Counted from the stretch's first letter, positions 23,603-32,070 are shown. The stretch is 36,286 nt of DNA from Flavobacteriaceae bacterium (GCA_013001285.1 JABDMU010000039.1:1-36286); one strand, 5' to 3'. The notes: generated by a model not told the origin, from the letters alone. Translations and numbers: made by a program.

Positions 23603-24289
23603 ATGAAGAAGAAAGTTATAATTGTTGGGGGAAGTAAAGGTATAGGAAATGCTATTATTAAGGCTTTACTTCCTTCCAGCACTATCGTAAACATCAGTCG
23701 GACAAAACCCGATATTGATGATGCCAATCTGGAACATTTCAATGTTGATGTGTTGAAAGACACCCTGCCTGACATCGATCAAGCAGACACTATTATTTAT
23801 TGTCCGGGAAGCATTAATTTAAAACCGATCTCTCAATTATCATTAGAAGATTTTAAGGACGATTTTGAAATCAATGTCCTTGGTGCCGTAAAAACCATAC
23901 AGAAATATTTACCGGTTATCAAAAAATCCGACAAGGCCTCTATTTTGTTATTTAGTACAGTGGCTTCTAAATTAGGTATGCCATTTCACGCGAGTGTTGC
24001 GACATCAAAATCTGGAATTGAAGGCTTGGTAAAATCATTAGGGGCCGAATTGGCGCCAACTGTAAGAGTGAATGCCATAGCTCCAACAGTGACCGATACA
24101 GATCTGGCTTCAAAGATCTTACGAAACGATAGAATGCGGGATACGATCAAAGATCGGCATCCCTTAAAAAAATTCTTAGATCCAAATGAAGTAGCGCAAT
24201 TAGCAGACTATCTTATTTCAGAGAAAGCATCCTCAATTTCAGGTCAAGTATTTGAAATGGATTGTGGCATAGTATCCTTTAAAATATAA
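23603..24289 (+). CDS. Short-chain dehydrogenase/reductase with missing catalytic Tyr
   Basis: A 228-residue Rossmann-fold protein. The nucleotide motif is GGSKGIGNAI at 9-18, the active-site Ser is Ser118 (FSTVAS), and the Lys of the SDR triad is Lys136. The residue four before it, where the catalytic Tyr belongs, is Val132 (SVATSK). The usual NNAG motif is replaced by CPGS at 67-70. The rest, including VRVNAIAPTVTDTDLA near 155-170 and the C-terminal GQVFEMDCG, is well conserved, so this is a specialised subgroup rather than a decaying gene. ATG at 23603 is chosen over a TTG seven codons upstream. As a folE neighbour it may bind or reduce a pterin; this is inference. Confidence 0.85.
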   Translation: MKKKVIIVGGSKGIGNAIIKALLPSSTIVNISRTKPDIDDANLEHFNVDVLKDTLPDIDQADTIIYCPGSINLKPISQLSLEDFKDDFEINVLGAVKTIQKYLPVIKKSDKASILLFSTVASKLGMPFHASVATSKSGIEGLVKSLGAELAPTVRVNAIAPTVTDTDLASKILRNDRMRDTIKDRHPLKKFLDPNEVAQLADYLISEKASSISGQVFEMDCGIVSFKI

Positions 24290-24306
24290 TTCTAAAAACG
24301 TATCTT

Positions 24307-24483
24307 ATGTTTACAATTTTTAAAAAAACACCAAATAAACAAAAGCTTCAAAAGCAATATTTAAAACTTATGGAGCAATGGCATGAGTTATCAACTCAAA
24401 ACAGGTCTTTAAGTGACCAGAAATATGCTGAAGCGCAGCTGATACTTCAAAAAATTGAAGAGCTGGATATAATAGAAAGATGA
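24307..24483 (+). CDS. Lacal_2735-like small protein
   Basis: A 58-residue protein (MFTIFKKTPNKQKLQKQYLK, then a charged helical segment ending IEELDIIER). It resembles the short proteins named Lacal_2735 family in Flavobacteriaceae; I recall that name from pattern only. The predicted structure is a helical hairpin or coiled coil with an aromatic N-terminal patch that could touch a membrane. It starts 17 bases after the SDR stop and its TGA overlaps the tspO ATG, so it belongs to the operon. It is easily missed because of its length. Confidence 0.75.
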   Translation: MFTIFKKTPNKQKLQKQYLKLMEQWHELSTQNRSLSDQKYAEAQLILQKIEELDIIER

Positions 24484-24944
24484 AACTACTCCGATATTTC
24501 CTCGTTTTCGTCCTTATTAATTTTGGCGGTTTAGCATTGGGATCCTGGTTGATGGATAGTGGCCCAATGACCGATTGGTACAACAATTTAAATCAAGCAC
24601 CCTGGACACCTCCTGGATGGGTATTTGGCGTAGCATGGACCACCATAATGATTTGCTTCTCAATTTATCTAGCGTACTTATTTAAAATAATGAAACAACG
24701 CGAAGTCCTAGGCTTGTTTATTTTGCAGGTGATTTTAAATGTGAGTTGGAATTACATTTTTTTTAATCAACACTGGTTAATATTTGGTTTAGTGACCATT
24801 GCCCTACTCACGGTTTTGATCTTCTATTTCTTTTTCCGATTTAAAAAAGATGAACTCCTAAAATTGAGATTCCTCTTACTGCCTTACATGATATGGTTGC
24901 TTATTGCCACATCTCTAAACGCTTATATTGTGCTTTATAATTGA
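24480..24944 (+). CDS. tspO: TspO/MBR family protein
   Basis: A 154-residue membrane protein with five helices. The family signature after helix 1 is clear: NQAPWTPPGWVFGVAWT near 37-53, then NVSWNYIFF near 82-90 and a C-terminal SLNAYIV. TspO proteins bind porphyrins, sterols and related ligands and, in bacteria such as Rhodobacter, dampen light- and oxygen-regulated pigment gene expression. Here it sits between a small helical protein and an SRPBCC protein in a photolyase operon, consistent with a role in light stress or in handling a photosensitising tetrapyrrole. It overlaps the preceding gene (ATGA) and precedes the next by two bases. Confidence 0.93.
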   Translation: MKLLRYFLVFVLINFGGLALGSWLMDSGPMTDWYNNLNQAPWTPPGWVFGVAWTTIMICFSIYLAYLFKIMKQREVLGLFILQVILNVSWNYIFFNQHWLIFGLVTIALLTVLIFYFFFRFKKDELLKLRFLLLPYMIWLLIATSLNAYIVLYN

Positions 24945-24946
24945 TC

Positions 24947-25414
24947 ATGAAAATATATACCTTACATAAAAAACAAAAACTACCTATTTCAGTAGATGAA
25001 GCCTGGGTGTTTTTATCAGATCCGAAAAATTTAAAGGTGATCACACCTGATTATATGGGTTTTAACATCCAGTCTGGGGCCGATAGACCTATGTATCCAG
25101 GTCAAATCATTCAATACATCGTCACCCCAATTTTAGGTATCAAAACCAAATGGGTCACTGAGATCACTCATGTCAAGGATAAATCTTATTTTGTTGATGA
25201 ACAACGATTTGGCCCCTATGCCTTATGGCATCATAAACACTTTATAAATCCTATTGAAGGTGGTGTTGAAATGGAAGACATTATCGATTATAAATTACCT
25301 CTAGGCTGGATTGGACAAAGTGTTCAACCTTTTCTCGTCAAACCAAAACTTGAAGAGATCTTTAATTACCGAAAAGAGAAATTGGAAGCGCTTTTCGGCA
25401 AATACCATTCGTAA
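24947..25414 (+). CDS. SRPBCC (START/Bet v1-like) ligand-binding protein
   Basis: A 155-residue soluble protein with the helix-grip pattern: KIYTLHKKQKLPISVDEAW, VFLSDPKNLKVITPDYMGF, a long stretch of strands and a C-terminal helix (FNYRKEKLEALFG). The fold holds a hydrophobic ligand in a central cavity; the family includes cyclases, lipid carriers and CoQ10-binding proteins. The ligand is unknown. ATG at 24947 is used; the TTG at 24941 would overlap the tspO stop. Immediately after its stop codon (zero spacing) comes the photolyase GTG, so translation is likely coupled. Neighbours suggest an isoprenoid or pigment ligand. Confidence 0.85.
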   Translation: MKIYTLHKKQKLPISVDEAWVFLSDPKNLKVITPDYMGFNIQSGADRPMYPGQIIQYIVTPILGIKTKWVTEITHVKDKSYFVDEQRFGPYALWHHKHFINPIEGGVEMEDIIDYKLPLGWIGQSVQPFLVKPKLEEIFNYRKEKLEALFGKYHS

Positions 25415-26707
25415 GTGAGTTCAAAAATTTCTATTTTCTGGTTCCGAAGGGATCTCCGATTAAATGATAATCATGGTTTCTATAATGCCTTGAAATCAGA
25501 TAGTCAAGTACTGCCTATTTTTATATTTGATACTACAATACTTTCAGAACTTCCTAAACAAGACCCGCGAGTCACTTTCATCTATGATAACCTTCAGAAA
25601 ATGAGAGATGAACTCAATGGGAGGCTTGCCATATTTAATGGAAAACCCATTGATGTTTTTTCTGAATTAATAGAATCTCATGATATCGATTCCGTTTTTA
25701 CCAATCACGATTATGAACCCTATGCTCGTGAGCGCGATACCGAAATAGCGGCGTTGTTGATATCTAAAAATATCGCGTTTAAGACTTTCAAAGATCAGGT
25801 GATTTTTGAAAAAAATGAAGTCGTCAAAGACGATGGCACGCCTTACAAAGTCTACACACCATATATGAAAAAATGGAAATCCATTTTTCAAAGCAAGTCA
25901 ATGAACACCTACCCATCGGAAACTTTATTAGACAACATAAAGGAAAAAATAGAGTTCCCCAATCTCACCTTAGACGACATCGGATTTGAAAGGTCTGATC
26001 AAAAAATTGCCGATTTTGATGTTTCCTCCAGTATGATCAAGAATTATGAAGCCAAACGCAATTTCCCAGCCGAAGATCATACATCAAGACTTGGGCCTCA
26101 TTTGCGATTTGGAACGGTAAGTATTCGGGAAATGGTTAACAAGGCAATAAATGAAACCAATGAAATATTCTGGCAAGAACTGATATGGCGTGAATTTTTT
26201 ATGCAAATTCTTTGGCATTTCCCACATACTGTTAATAAAAGTTTTAAGCCGAAATATGATCGTATTGAATGGCGAAACAACGAAAAAGAATTTGATTTGT
26301 GGTGCCAAGGAAAAACAGGCTATCCCCTTGTCGATGCTGGAATGCGTCAGTTAAACTCAACCGGTTTCATGCACAATCGGGTGCGCATGCTTGTGGGTAG
26401 TTTTTTATGCAAACATTTACTCATCGATTGGCGCTGGGGCGAGGCCTATTTTGCTGAAAAATTACATGATTATGAGATGGCCAGCAATGTAGGTAACTGG
26501 CAGTGGGTTGCTGGAAGTGGCGTTGATGCGTCACCCTATTTTCGAATTTTTAATCCAACAACCCAAATTAAAAAATTCGATAAAGATCTTGAATACATAA
26601 AAACTTGGGTCCCCGAATTTCAAGAGCTGGACTATACTGAAAAAATTGTAGACCATAAGGAGGCCAGAGAACGCTGTTTAAGGATTTATAAAGAAGCTCT
26701 GAATTAA
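25415..26707 (+). CDS. phr: Class I deoxyribodipyrimidine photolyase
   Basis: A 430-residue flavoenzyme that uses blue light to split cyclobutane pyrimidine dimers. The N-terminal alpha/beta antenna domain starts SSKISIFWFRRDLRLNDNHG. The C-terminal FAD domain has the family signatures GKTGYPLVDAGMRQLN, NVGNWQWVAGSGVDASPYFR and RIFNPTTQ, and tryptophans matching the E. coli electron-transfer triad (in DLWCQG, LLIDWRWG and GNWQWVAG). It begins with GTG directly after the SRPBCC stop. It is the last gene of the second operon. The antenna chromophore (folate or deazaflavin) cannot be fixed from sequence, but a folE gene in the same operon makes a pterin or folate plausible. Confidence 0.95.
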   Translation: MSSKISIFWFRRDLRLNDNHGFYNALKSDSQVLPIFIFDTTILSELPKQDPRVTFIYDNLQKMRDELNGRLAIFNGKPIDVFSELIESHDIDSVFTNHDYEPYARERDTEIAALLISKNIAFKTFKDQVIFEKNEVVKDDGTPYKVYTPYMKKWKSIFQSKSMNTYPSETLLDNIKEKIEFPNLTLDDIGFERSDQKIADFDVSSSMIKNYEAKRNFPAEDHTSRLGPHLRFGTVSIREMVNKAINETNEIFWQELIWREFFMQILWHFPHTVNKSFKPKYDRIEWRNNEKEFDLWCQGKTGYPLVDAGMRQLNSTGFMHNRVRMLVGSFLCKHLLIDWRWGEAYFAEKLHDYEMASNVGNWQWVAGSGVDASPYFRIFNPTTQIKKFDKDLEYIKTWVPEFQELDYTEKIVDHKEARERCLRIYKEALN

Positions 26708-26778
26708 TTCTAACATTTCTTTATGACATTATTTTTTGACTTTTGATTACCTTTAAAAGAACCAATAAAATAAGTCAA

Positions 26779-27165
26779 ATGGAAACACAAGAACTAACGA
26801 AAAACAAAAGCACGCAAGAGGTGGCCAACCAATGGGCACAGATGTGCAGGGAGGGTAAAAACCTAGATTGCATTAACGAACTTTACGCTGAAAACATTGT
26901 GAGCAGAGAAATGCCAGGCTATCCTGAGGAAATTGTATCAGGTAAGGAAAATGTCTGGAATAAATCTAAAAAATGGCTGGATAATGTTGAAGAATATCAT
27001 AAAGGCGAGATAGGTGATCCTATTGTCGCTGGGAATCATTTTACTTCTAAAATGGATTATGATGTTACTTTTAAGGATAGCGGTCGAATGCAAATGAAAG
27101 AACTTGGAGTTTTTGAAGTAAAAGATGGACAAATAGTCAACGAACAATTCTTTTATTCAATGTAA
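26779..27165 (+). CDS. NTF2/SnoaL-like protein
   Basis: A 128-residue soluble protein with the cone-shaped alpha/beta NTF2-like pattern: a long first helix (TQEVANQWAQMCREGKNLDC), INELYAENIVSRE, then strands ending FEVKDGQIVNEQFFY. Many members are enzymes or small-molecule binders; I see no fixed catalytic residues. ATG at 26779 is preferred to a TTG 12 codons upstream. It follows phr by 71 bases with a TACCTTTA element of weak promoter type between, so it may be separately transcribed. A strong terminator follows at 27192. Confidence 0.8.
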   Translation: METQELTKNKSTQEVANQWAQMCREGKNLDCINELYAENIVSREMPGYPEEIVSGKENVWNKSKKWLDNVEEYHKGEIGDPIVAGNHFTSKMDYDVTFKDSGRMQMKELGVFEVKDGQIVNEQFFYSM

Positions 27166-27191
27166 CTCAAAATCCATCCAAATCTAAAAAG

Positions 27192-27224
27192 GCTTCTGAT
27201 CAACATCGATCAGAAGCTTTTTTT
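27192..27224 (+). terminator. Rho-independent terminator after the NTF2-like gene
   Basis: A perfect 10-base stem, GCTTCTGATC with GATCAGAAGC, has a 6-base loop (AACATC) and is followed by seven T residues. Confidence 0.93.
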
Positions 27225-27303
27225 AATACGTCCTGCTCTAGCAAATTTTCAATAATTAATCGCTTAAAAAATTATATCTTTAGGGAAACTTAATTAATCC
27301 ATT

Positions 27304-28746
27304 ATGACAACTAACAAATTATTAGCCTTGGTTTTTAGTCTGACCATCGGCCTTTCCTTTGGACAGAGTAAAATGTCAAAAACGAAAAAGGCGATCATTG
27401 CCTCTGTTGAAAAACATAAAGACAATTTAATAAAGATCAGTGATGAGATTTGGGCCTTGGCTGAAACCGCTTTTGAAGAAAATAAGTCAGCCGAAATTTT
27501 GGCCTCCTATGCTGAAAAACAAGGGTTTACCGTAGAACGTGGCGTGGCAGGAATGCCAACGGCATTCGTAGCTACCTACGGTTCAGGGAAGCCTGTAATA
27601 AGTGTCTTAGGTGAATTTGATGCACTGCCCGGATTATCACAAAAAGCCGAGCCAACAAAAAATCCATTGAATGAAGGTGCAGCTGGTCATGGATGCGGAC
27701 ATAATATGTTTGGTGCGGGTAGTTTAGGTGCTGCCATAGCCATCAAAGAACAAATTGAAAATGGAACCTTTAAAGGCACTGTAAAGTTTATGGGGACGCC
27801 TAGTGAAGAAAAATATTTCGGTAAGATCTGGATGGTACGTGCAGGGCTTTGGGATGACGTCGATGTTAATATCAGTTGGCATCCTTCGGCATCGATAGAA
27901 GCCGATGTACAAAGCTCATTAGCCTTGATCGATTTTAAAATTGAATTCTTCGGACAAGCAGCACATGCATCTGGCGATCCATGGAATGGACGCAGTGCAT
28001 CCGATGCCCTTGAATTGTATACATCTGGAGTTAATTATTATCGTGAGCATGTTAAACCAACGGTTCGTATGCATTATCATATTCAAGACGGTGGACAAGT
28101 AGTGAATGTGGTGCCGGATTATTCAAGATTATGGATGCGTGTTCGAGATACCAAACGCTCTGGCATGTTACCTGTTTATGAGCGTGTTCAAAAAATGGCG
28201 GAAGGTGCAGCCATTCTAGCGAACGTGGATTATAAAGTGTCTTTGATCTCAGGAATATATGAGGTTTTAGTGAATCGTGAAGGTGGAAAGATCATGCAAA
28301 AAAACTTAGAGCTTTTAGGACCGATTACGTATACTCAAGACGAAATGGACTTCGGAAAAGGCATTCAAGCTGCTACCGGAAAAGAACAAGTAGGTATGGA
28401 CTCTGCCATCAAGCCATTAGAAGATACTCGGGAGCATCCAGGTGGTGGTTCTACCGATGTTGGAGATGTTAGTTGGAACGTGGCCAATATCAATTTAGGC
28501 GTCACTACAGCGCCTAAAGACACGCCTTGGCATTCATGGGCCGTTGTTGCATGTGGTGGCATGAGCATAGGTCATAAAGGCATGATCTATTCGTCGAAAG
28601 CGATGGCGATGACCATGGCCGATCTGTTTGAAAATCCGGATTTGGTTGCTAAAGTAAAAGCCGAATATAAAAAACGTAAAGGCGATGAGGTCTATGAAGC
28701 CATGATTCCAGAAGGACCACCACCAATTAATAATAAAGGAAACTAA
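27304..28746 (+). CDS. Exported M20-family amidohydrolase, AbgB-like
   Basis: A 480-residue metallo-hydrolase with a signal peptide (about 1-20, ending LSFGQ), so periplasmic. The core catalytic domain has LGEFDALPGLS near 102-112, GHGCGHNMFGAG near 127-138, the acidic pair in GTPSEEKYFG, and WHPSASIEA near 197-205. A dimerisation lid follows, with QAAHASGDPWNGRSA near 219-233. The late GGGSTDVGDVSWNV motif near 380-393 carries the last metal ligand region. It most resembles AbgB (aminobenzoyl-glutamate hydrolase subunit B), so it probably cleaves an amide of a small aromatic or acyl amino acid. A single-gene transcript, flanked by terminators on both sides. Confidence 0.9.
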   Translation: MTTNKLLALVFSLTIGLSFGQSKMSKTKKAIIASVEKHKDNLIKISDEIWALAETAFEENKSAEILASYAEKQGFTVERGVAGMPTAFVATYGSGKPVISVLGEFDALPGLSQKAEPTKNPLNEGAAGHGCGHNMFGAGSLGAAIAIKEQIENGTFKGTVKFMGTPSEEKYFGKIWMVRAGLWDDVDVNISWHPSASIEADVQSSLALIDFKIEFFGQAAHASGDPWNGRSASDALELYTSGVNYYREHVKPTVRMHYHIQDGGQVVNVVPDYSRLWMRVRDTKRSGMLPVYERVQKMAEGAAILANVDYKVSLISGIYEVLVNREGGKIMQKNLELLGPITYTQDEMDFGKGIQAATGKEQVGMDSAIKPLEDTREHPGGGSTDVGDVSWNVANINLGVTTAPKDTPWHSWAVVACGGMSIGHKGMIYSSKAMAMTMADLFENPDLVAKVKAEYKKRKGDEVYEAMIPEGPPPINNKGN

Positions 28747-28753
28747 AATCTCA

Positions 28754-28790
28754 AAGGCGCTTAACTAAAATAAGTGCCTTATTTTTTTTT
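28754..28790 (+). terminator. Rho-independent terminator after the amidohydrolase
   Basis: AAGGCGCTTA (28754-28763) pairs with TAAGTGCCTT (28771-28780), one G-T wobble, with a 7-base loop and then nine T residues. Confidence 0.85.
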
Positions 28791-28847
28791 CGTATCTTTA
28801 AGACAACCAGGTCAGTGTTAAAATGGAATCATCTAAATTTTTAATAA

Positions 28848-29441
28848 ATGAAGAACCAACTATTAAGTATTATTGTTCTCGCCCTATTGACCTTTACTGC
28901 ATGTAAAAATGCTGAATCTTCTGATGCCACTGCAAACGAAGAAACTACAGAAGTTGAAAAAACTGAGAATGCAGATAACTCTGCTCTTTTCAAAACAAGA
29001 ATGGAGGTGTTACGATCTTATGTCAAAGCACATTCTGCTGAAGACCTTGAAACCTTAAGTTCTTATGTGTCTGATACGCTAAAGTGGAGCCCACCAAGTT
29101 ATAGTGAAAATTCTTGGTTAGGAAAAGAAGAATATATGGCTGCACTTAAGGGCTATCATGACAATTATGATAATATTTCTTATGCCGAAGGTATTATATT
29201 GCCTAACGCAACTGGACCTGGCTATTTTTCTGGAAATGCGTACTCAGCCGATGGAACTGTCAATACTGGTGCTGCTGCAATTCGTTGTTATGGAACTTGG
29301 CATGCGACTCATGTTGAATCTGGAAAGAAAGTAGGCGTTAAATGGTTTGGCGTAGCGTCGTTTAATGATGACAATCAGATTGCAATGATGACAGAATATT
29401 GGGACGTTAATGGGCTTGCTGCTCAAATTGCAGCGGATTAA
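28848..29441 (+). CDS. Lipoprotein with NTF2/SnoaL-like domain
   Basis: A 197-residue lipoprotein: the lipobox LTFTAC puts the lipid on Cys19. A Glu/Thr-rich linker (about 20-45) is followed by an NTF2-like domain at about 48-195 with RMEVLRSYVKAHSAEDLETL, a central WLGKEEYMAALKGYH region and C-terminal strands ending MMTEYWDVNGLAAQ. The fold forms a ligand-holding cone; no catalytic motif is clear. It is the second NTF2-like gene in 3 kb (the first is cytosolic, at 26779), but the two are not close relatives by eye. It ends just before a perfect-palindrome terminator shared with the phnA gene. Confidence 0.85.
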   Translation: MKNQLLSIIVLALLTFTACKNAESSDATANEETTEVEKTENADNSALFKTRMEVLRSYVKAHSAEDLETLSSYVSDTLKWSPPSYSENSWLGKEEYMAALKGYHDNYDNISYAEGIILPNATGPGYFSGNAYSADGTVNTGAAAIRCYGTWHATHVESGKKVGVKWFGVASFNDDNQIAMMTEYWDVNGLAAQIAAD

Positions 29442-29460
29442 TGATAACGCTATGAAACAT

Positions 29461-29488
29461 AAAAGAGGCCGATATCGGCCTCTTTTTT
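29461..29488. terminator. Bidirectional terminator
   Basis: A perfect 26-base palindrome (29461-29486) built on GAGGCCGAT and its complement, with an A run on one side and a T run on the other. It lies between convergent genes and can end transcription from both strands. Confidence 0.92.
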
Positions 29489-29511
29489 ATTCTAAATTTT
29501 AAGGAACAAAA

Positions 29512-30090
29512 TTATAACTTCTTCACATATTGGGTGATGATAACAATATTAATACCATCTACTTTACCTTCAATATATTCAGCGTTATCATGATCTAAAG
29601 AAATTCTTCTCACAGCAGTGCCTTGTTTCGCAATCATACTACTTCCTTTTACTTTCAGGTCTTTTATAAGAACCACTGAGTCTCCAGCTTTCAAAATAAC
29701 ACCATTGCTATCTCTATGAATCACAGCATTTTCGTCTTTTTCGCCTTCACCGGTTTCCTTTGCCCATTCAAAGGTCTCGTCTTCCATATACATCATATCC
29801 AGTAGATCTTGAGGCCAACCCTCCGATCTCAATCTGTGTAACAATCGCCAAGAAAGCACCTGAATGGCTGGAATCGTACTCCAGATGCTGTCGTTTAAAC
29901 AACGCCAATGATTAGCATCCATGGTCTTAGGGTCTTCAATTTGACCTGTACAATTTGAACATAGGTACACGCAATTTTCCAAATTTCTCTCAGAACGTGG
30001 TGCAACCAGATACATGCTCAATCGCTCATCTATTTGGCATAATTCGCATTTTGAATTACTTCGTTTTTGTAATTCTCTTTCTACGCTCAT
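29512..30090 (-). CDS. PhnA/YjdM-like zinc-ribbon protein
   Basis: A 192-residue protein. The N-terminal zinc ribbon has CxxC pairs at Cys15/Cys18 and Cys44/Cys47. The middle (about 60-125) is helical, with a RLLHRLRSEGWPQDLLDMMY stretch. The C-terminal domain (about 128-192) is the SH3-like PhnA domain (SNGVILKAGDSVVLIKDLKV then VKGSSMIAKQGT). Despite the name, there is no evidence here for phosphonate breakdown: no phn genes are nearby. It is the last gene of a minus-strand operon behind DUF4290 and murA, 15 bases after murA. Confidence 0.88.
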   Translation of the reverse strand: MSVERELQKRSNSKCELCQIDERLSMYLVAPRSERNLENCVYLCSNCTGQIEDPKTMDANHWRCLNDSIWSTIPAIQVLSWRLLHRLRSEGWPQDLLDMMYMEDETFEWAKETGEGEKDENAVIHRDSNGVILKAGDSVVLIKDLKVKGSSMIAKQGTAVRRISLDHDNAEYIEGKVDGINIVIITQYVKKL

Positions 30091-30105
30091 AAATTAAATT
30101 GTTAA

Positions 30106-31413
30106 TTAGATTCTTTCGATATGTGCTCCAATGGCACGTAAGCGCTCGTCTATACGTTCATAACCTCTATCGATTTGCTCGATATTATGAATGGTTGAAG
30201 TACCTTCTGCAGATAAAGCTGCAATAAGTAATGAAATACCAGCACGAATATCTGGAGAAGTCATGGTTGTTGCTTTTAAGGTCGACTTAAAATCATGTCC
30301 AATAACCGTCGCACGATGCGGATCACAGAGAATGATCTTCGCGCCCATATCGATTAATTTATCGACAAAGAACAAACGGCTTTCAAACATCTTTTGATGA
30401 ACTAGAACACTTCCTCTAGCTTGGGTTGCTACCACTAATATAATACTTAAAAGATCTGGAGTAAATCCTGGCCAGGGTGCATCTGCAATGGTTAAAATAG
30501 ATCCATCAATAAAACTTTGGATCTCGTAACCATCACTATGTGAAGGAATATGAATATCATCGCCTTGACGTTCAACAGTGATCCCTAATTTTCTGAAAAC
30601 ATCCGGGATCTGTCCGAGGTCGTCCCAACTGACATTTTTTATGGTGAGTTCACTTTTAGTCATTGCTGCCAATCCAATCCAACTACCAATTTCAATCATA
30701 TCTGGTAACATGGTATGGGTGGTTCCGCCTAAACGCTCAACACCTTCAATGTTCAGTAAATTAGAACCGATTCCAGTGATCTTAGCACCCATGCGATTGA
30801 GCATTTTACACAATTGTTGTAAATAAGGTTCACATGCTGCATTGTATATTGAAGTCGTGCCTTTCGCAAAAACAGCAGCCATTACAATATTGGCAGTTCC
30901 AGTTACAGAAGCCTCATCTAATAACATGTAAGTGCCTTGAAGTTCTTCGGCTTCTACACCGTAGAAATGGTCTTCACGATTATATCTAAAAGTTGCTCCT
31001 AATTTGATAAAGCCTTCAAAGTGCGTATCTAATCGTCGGCGTCCAATTTTATCACCACCCGGCTTCGGAATGTATCCCTTACCAAAGCGTCCTAACAAAG
31101 GGCCAACGATCATAATAGATCCTCTTAGTCCGCGACCATCTTCTTTAAATGCTTCAGATTGCAGATAATCAATATTGACCTCATCGGCCTGAAATGAATA
31201 TGAGCCTTGGCTGAGCTTTTCAATTTTTACGCCTAACTTTTTAAGTAAGGATATGAGTTTATTAATATCAACAATATCTGGAATATTATGTATTGTGATC
31301 TTTTCTGGAGTGAGCAAAACAGCACATAAAATTTGCAGCGCTTCATTTTTTGCACCCTGTGGTTGGATCTCGCCCTTTAGCTGATGTCCGCCCTCAATTT
31401 TAAATGTCTTCAT
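30106..31413 (-). CDS. murA: UDP-N-acetylglucosamine enolpyruvyl transferase, Asp-type active site
   Basis: A 435-residue enzyme for the first committed step of peptidoglycan synthesis (phosphoenolpyruvate plus UDP-GlcNAc). Lys22-Asn23 (GAKNEAL), LLGRFG near 106-111 and the general-base region PGFTPDLLS near 313-321 are in place. In the loop that normally holds the catalytic cysteine, KPGGDKIGRRRLD, the Cys is Asp121. The same Cys-to-Asp change in M. tuberculosis and Chlamydia MurA makes the enzyme insensitive to fosfomycin. The length is close to the typical 420. It follows the DUF4290 gene by 21 bases and precedes phnA by 15; the operon order DUF4290-murA is common in Flavobacteriaceae. Confidence 0.95.
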   Translation of the reverse strand: MKTFKIEGGHQLKGEIQPQGAKNEALQILCAVLLTPEKITIHNIPDIVDINKLISLLKKLGVKIEKLSQGSYSFQADEVNIDYLQSEAFKEDGRGLRGSIMIVGPLLGRFGKGYIPKPGGDKIGRRRLDTHFEGFIKLGATFRYNREDHFYGVEAEELQGTYMLLDEASVTGTANIVMAAVFAKGTTSIYNAACEPYLQQLCKMLNRMGAKITGIGSNLLNIEGVERLGGTTHTMLPDMIEIGSWIGLAAMTKSELTIKNVSWDDLGQIPDVFRKLGITVERQGDDIHIPSHSDGYEIQSFIDGSILTIADAPWPGFTPDLLSIILVVATQARGSVLVHQKMFESRLFFVDKLIDMGAKIILCDPHRATVIGHDFKSTLKATTMTSPDIRAGISLLIAALSAEGTSTIHNIEQIDRGYERIDERLRAIGAHIERI

Positions 31414-31434
31414 TCAGTATAAAAATATTGAAGA

Positions 31435-32070
31435 TTAATATCTTTTGCGGCCGCGATTACTTCCTTTTTTAGATTTTTTATGAGAACTGTGCTTACTTTT
31501 AGTTCTTAATAAATTAGAAGAATCTGCAAGTGATTCATCGGTTCCTTTTAAATTTATCTCACCATCGGAAAGTTCAAAAAGATGCTGAAATATAACACCA
31601 TCTTCAACTGTATCCTTATTCCAATTCAAGAAACATTTCTTCATATGATTGGCTATAGTGAAATTCAAAGCTTCTTTCATATCTCCATCCTCCCAGGTTC
31701 TGGCAACATCTATCATGGTTTTGATATTGTTTCCATAGAAGCGGTACTTCGGATGGTTTTGTGGATATTTCAACGGTTTTGGTCTGGCTTGTAATTCTTC
31801 CTTAGATGGCAGCTCGTATGGTGAATCTGCATCGAGTTTAAAATCAGACATTATAAACAATTGATCCCATAGTTTGTGCTGAAAATCAGGGACATCCCTC
31901 AAATGAGGCTGTAAATTCCCCATAACATCAATTATAGCTTTTGAGATCTTATTCCGTTCTTCTTTGGTCTCTCTTGTGGTTGCATAATTGATCATCTTCT
32001 GCAAATGTCTTCCATATTCAGGAATGATCAATTGTTCGCGTTCTGTGTTGTATTCTAGATTATCTATCAA
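31435..32070 (-). CDS. DUF4290 domain protein
   Basis: A 211-residue cytosolic protein. The first 175 residues are the helical DUF4290 region, with YNTEREQLIIPEYGRHLQKM near 7-26 and KYPQNHPKYRFYGNNIKTMI near 99-118. The last 30 residues are a disordered, strongly basic tail (Lys, Arg, Ser, His-rich, ending NRGRKRY) that could bind RNA or DNA. The function is unknown; it is a conserved partner of murA in this lineage. First gene of the operon. Confidence 0.88.
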   Translation of the reverse strand: MIDNLEYNTEREQLIIPEYGRHLQKMINYATTRETKEERNKISKAIIDVMGNLQPHLRDVPDFQHKLWDQLFIMSDFKLDADSPYELPSKEELQARPKPLKYPQNHPKYRFYGNNIKTMIDVARTWEDGDMKEALNFTIANHMKKCFLNWNKDTVEDGVIFQHLFELSDGEINLKGTDESLADSSNLLRTKSKHSSHKKSKKGSNRGRKRY

